47,029 bases of DNA from Thiocystis violacea. GTDB lineage: Bacteria > Pseudomonadota > Gammaproteobacteria > Chromatiales > Chromatiaceae. Below the pieces are notes generated by a model. That model ran no database searches, was not told where the DNA came from, and was given only the letters and a program-made list of their open reading frames with translations. The DNA is taken from contig NZ_NRRF01000037.1 of assembly GCF_016583565.1 (NCBI RefSeq), positions 1 through 47,029 of the forward strand. The letters are read 5' to 3'. How positions within the stretch are numbered: position 1 is the stretch's first letter; each line of letters begins with the position of its first letter. A program made the translations under genes and the position numbers. Positions 45,591 to 47,029 of this stretch are shown in pieces.

Positions 45591-46082
45591 CTAGTCCTTC
45601 GGCTCCAAACCAACGGCCTTGAGGCTCTTATTCAGCAGTCCCTCGCGTGCCTTGTAGTCCGGAACGGTCACCAGGATCTCCTTGGGTTCGTTCTCGGCGG
45701 AGCGTTTCGTGTCCGGTCGAATGTCGCCAGCGATTCGAGACAGCTTGTCATCCTGGAAATAGAGCGTCAGATCACGCTGCTCCATCTCCTTGTGTCCACG
45801 TTTGATCGTGTAGGTGTAATCCCAGCGATTGGTGTGGAAGAAGTCCGTCAGCAGCGGTGTTCCCAGCACGAACTCAACCTGGCGCTTGGTCATGCCGAGC
45901 TCCAGGCTATCCACCATTTCCGACGTGATGATGTTGCCCTGCTGAACCGTCATCTTGTAGACGAAGGGCAGGCTCTCCAGGACCGACGTCTGGGTCGCCT
46001 CTGGTTTCTTGTCTCGAGCGCAGCCGGCCACGCCCGAGAGCGCGAGACAGCCGATCACCGTAAGAGTGAAAATCTTTCGCAT
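45591..46082 (-). CDS. bamE: Outer-membrane assembly factor BamE (SmpA)
   Basis: The 163-residue lipoprotein has a lipobox GVAGC (Cys20), then VYKMTVQQGNIITSEMVDSLELGMTKRQVEFVLGTPLLTDFFHTNRWDYTY, the BamE fold with its Q-G-N and LGTPL signatures, and the strand DLTLYFQDDKLSRIAGDI. It stabilises the BamA-BamD complex that inserts beta-barrel proteins in the outer membrane. It is longer than E. coli BamE (113 residues) by a C-terminal extension of about 50 polar residues. It is divergent from fur, a common gammaproteobacterial arrangement. The ATG at 46082 gives the signal peptide MRKIFTLTVIGCLALS. Confidence 0.96.
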   Translation of the reverse strand: MRKIFTLTVIGCLALSGVAGCARDKKPEATQTSVLESLPFVYKMTVQQGNIITSEMVDSLELGMTKRQVEFVLGTPLLTDFFHTNRWDYTYTIKRGHKEMEQRDLTLYFQDDKLSRIAGDIRPDTKRSAENEPKEILVTVPDYKAREGLLNKSLKAVGLEPKD

Positions 46083-46213
46083 CTTGATCTGACAGAGACT
46101 TTGCGATAAACCGCCTAATGATACAGCAGCGCCGCCCCTCGGTGACAGAGGCAGGCGCTTCGCCGCTTCGGGCAAGCCCCATGCGGCCTTCCCGGGCCGA
46201 ATCAGCAAGAGAC

Positions 46214-46642
46214 GTGGAGACCCAATTGGAGAACCAGCAGATCAAAGAAGCGGGACTCAAGGTGACCGCGCCGAGGGTGAAGATACTCGGGATTCTCGAG
46301 AACTGTGGCAAGCGCCACATGAGCGCCGAGGATGTGTACAAAGAACTCATCAGCCAGGATGAAGAGATCGGCCTCGCCACCGTCTACCGCGTGCTGACCC
46401 AGTTCGAAGGTGCCGGCCTGGTGTGTCGCCGCCACTTCGAGGGTGGTCAATCCGTCTTCGAACTCAACAGCGGCGAGCACCACGACCATTTGGTCTGTAT
46501 CAAGTGCGGCAAGATCGTGGAGTTCGTCGACCTTACCATCGAAAAGCGGCAGGCGAAGATCGCGGCCGATAACGCCTTCCAGATCGAGGACCACTCCCTG
46601 GTCGTCTACGGGATTTGCGGCGACTGCCAGAACAAGCGCTGA
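46214..46642 (+). CDS. fur: Ferric uptake regulator Fur
   Basis: The 142-residue repressor shows the winged-helix part AGLKVTAPRVKILGIL and LATVYRVLTQFEGAGLV, the regulatory metal ligands in HHDHLVCIKCGKIVEF and the structural zinc pair GICGDC near the end. With Fe2+ it blocks iron-uptake genes. I take the GTG at 46214 (METQLENQQIKEAG), which matches Fur amino ends; an ATG at 46181 would add 11 residues. No Fur box is evident between bamE and fur. Confidence 0.94.
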   Translation: METQLENQQIKEAGLKVTAPRVKILGILENCGKRHMSAEDVYKELISQDEEIGLATVYRVLTQFEGAGLVCRRHFEGGQSVFELNSGEHHDHLVCIKCGKIVEFVDLTIEKRQAKIAADNAFQIEDHSLVVYGICGDCQNKR

Positions 46643-46736
46643 GAACCCTTGGCGACTCGGACAGGTTGCTCGCGTGATCCGAGGGTTCGGCAAGACGGCT
46701 CTTAGGAACTGTCCATCAATTGTTTCCCGCTTTTCT

Positions 46737-46888
46737 GGTCACGAAGCTCCAGCTTCGTGACCTCAGCGATGAGGCTCTGCTTCACGGCTTCGGCGGCTTC
46801 CGGCCCTTGATTGGGTCGATTCAGGCGCTGATCCTCGAGTTCGCGAAGCGGAGCTTCGTCTCGCGGATGAGGAAGCTGGAGCTTCGTC
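46737..46888. repeat. Three related small palindromes (AAGCT..AGCTT type)
   Basis: The first is a perfect 12-bp inverted repeat, GGTCACGAAGCT (46737-46748) and AGCTTCGTGACC (46751-46762), with 2 bp between. The second, CGAAGC-gga-GCTTCG, lies near 46844-46858. The third has GAAGCT/AGCTTC arms (46872-46885), which extend with one mismatch. The three share a core and may be units of a dispersed intergenic repeat that resembles REP sequences; that needs genome-wide comparison. Confidence 0.75.
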
Positions 46889-46977
46889 ACCAGGCTCGAA
46901 TCGGGACGTAGAAGATGGACATTTCCTTACTGCCCATGGACGCCAGCGAAGCCGAGGCCGGCGCAGCCGTTCCCAAG

Positions 46978-47014
46978 GTTTCAATCCGCGCCCGGCTGAT
47001 TAGCCGGGCGATGC
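46978..47014 (-). CRISPR. Single CRISPR-like repeat at the window edge
   Basis: On the minus strand the 37-nt element begins GCATCGCCCGGCT and ends AGCCGGGCGCGGATTGAAAC. It has perfect 9-bp inverted arms (CGCCCGGCT/AGCCGGGCG) around a 4-base loop and the ATTGAAAC end shared by many type I and type III repeats. Only one copy is inside the window and no further copy lies to its left, so it would be the terminal, leader-distal repeat of an array extending to the right. A lone hairpin with chance similarity cannot be excluded. Confidence 0.5.
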
Positions 47015-47029
47015 GGTACCGGGGCGGGC

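Larger units (their letters stand above)
46643..47029. other. Region downstream of fur with palindromes and a CRISPR-like unit
   Basis: No protein gene is recognised to the window edge. Short frames over 46702-46911 translate repetitive TKLQL/RKLELRH-like strings produced by the palindromes. The palindromes and the CRISPR-like repeat are listed separately. Confidence 0.5.

Overview
The window looks like chromosomal DNA from a GC-rich gammaproteobacterium, most likely a purple sulfur bacterium of the Chromatiaceae. The strongest marker is a Tat-exported high-potential iron-sulfur protein (HiPIP, 38638-39000) whose mature part is very close to the Chromatium type, where it donates electrons to the photosynthetic reaction centre. 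The other housekeeping proteins (Icd, ClpA, FtsH, GlmM, GlgP, BamE, Fur) are also of gammaproteobacterial type. The genus cannot be read from the sequence alone.

Left part (1-10035): a worn accessory region. It opens with three wrecked genes in a row: a transposase remnant of the IS1595/ISXO2-like group, a frameshifted RelE-type toxin, and the first ~50 codons of a large protein. These are followed by a set of genes typical of aryl-polyene-type lipid clusters: a PlsC-like acyltransferase, an FAD oxidoreductase, a UbiE-like methyltransferase, and a tightly coupled run of acyl carrier protein, COG4648 membrane protein, AMP ligase, FabZ-like dehydratase and LpxL-like acyltransferase. No ketosynthase, ketoreductase, thioesterase or MMPL exporter is present in the window. 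A MipA/OmpV outer-membrane protein and a DinJ-YafQ toxin-antitoxin pair with a perfect palindromic operator are embedded among them.

Middle part (10250-28575): a cutA-dsbD-tlpA redox operon (DsbD has a duplicated N-terminal domain), fxsA, glycogen phosphorylase, an LprI/DUF3298 periplasmic protein, an E3 dihydrolipoamide dehydrogenase carrying its own lipoyl domain, and a FIST sensor paired with a GGDEF protein whose catalytic motif is lost. Next come a tract of twelve perfect 7-bp repeats, a broken BNR-repeat gene, an unusual ExeA-like ATPase joined through one membrane segment to an OmpA-like domain, and a chemoreceptor.

Right part (28811-46642): mostly core genes. They are icd, cspA, an N-degron degradation set (clpS, clpA, bpt and aat, with infA between), trxB, an NlpC/P60 lipoprotein, HiPIP, an unknown membrane protein, rlmE-ftsH-glmM (without folP), ratA-rnfH, and divergent bamE/fur. 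The last 300 bases hold small palindromes of a probably dispersed repeat and, at the very edge, one copy of what looks like a CRISPR repeat whose array would lie outside the window. No tRNA or rRNA gene was seen.
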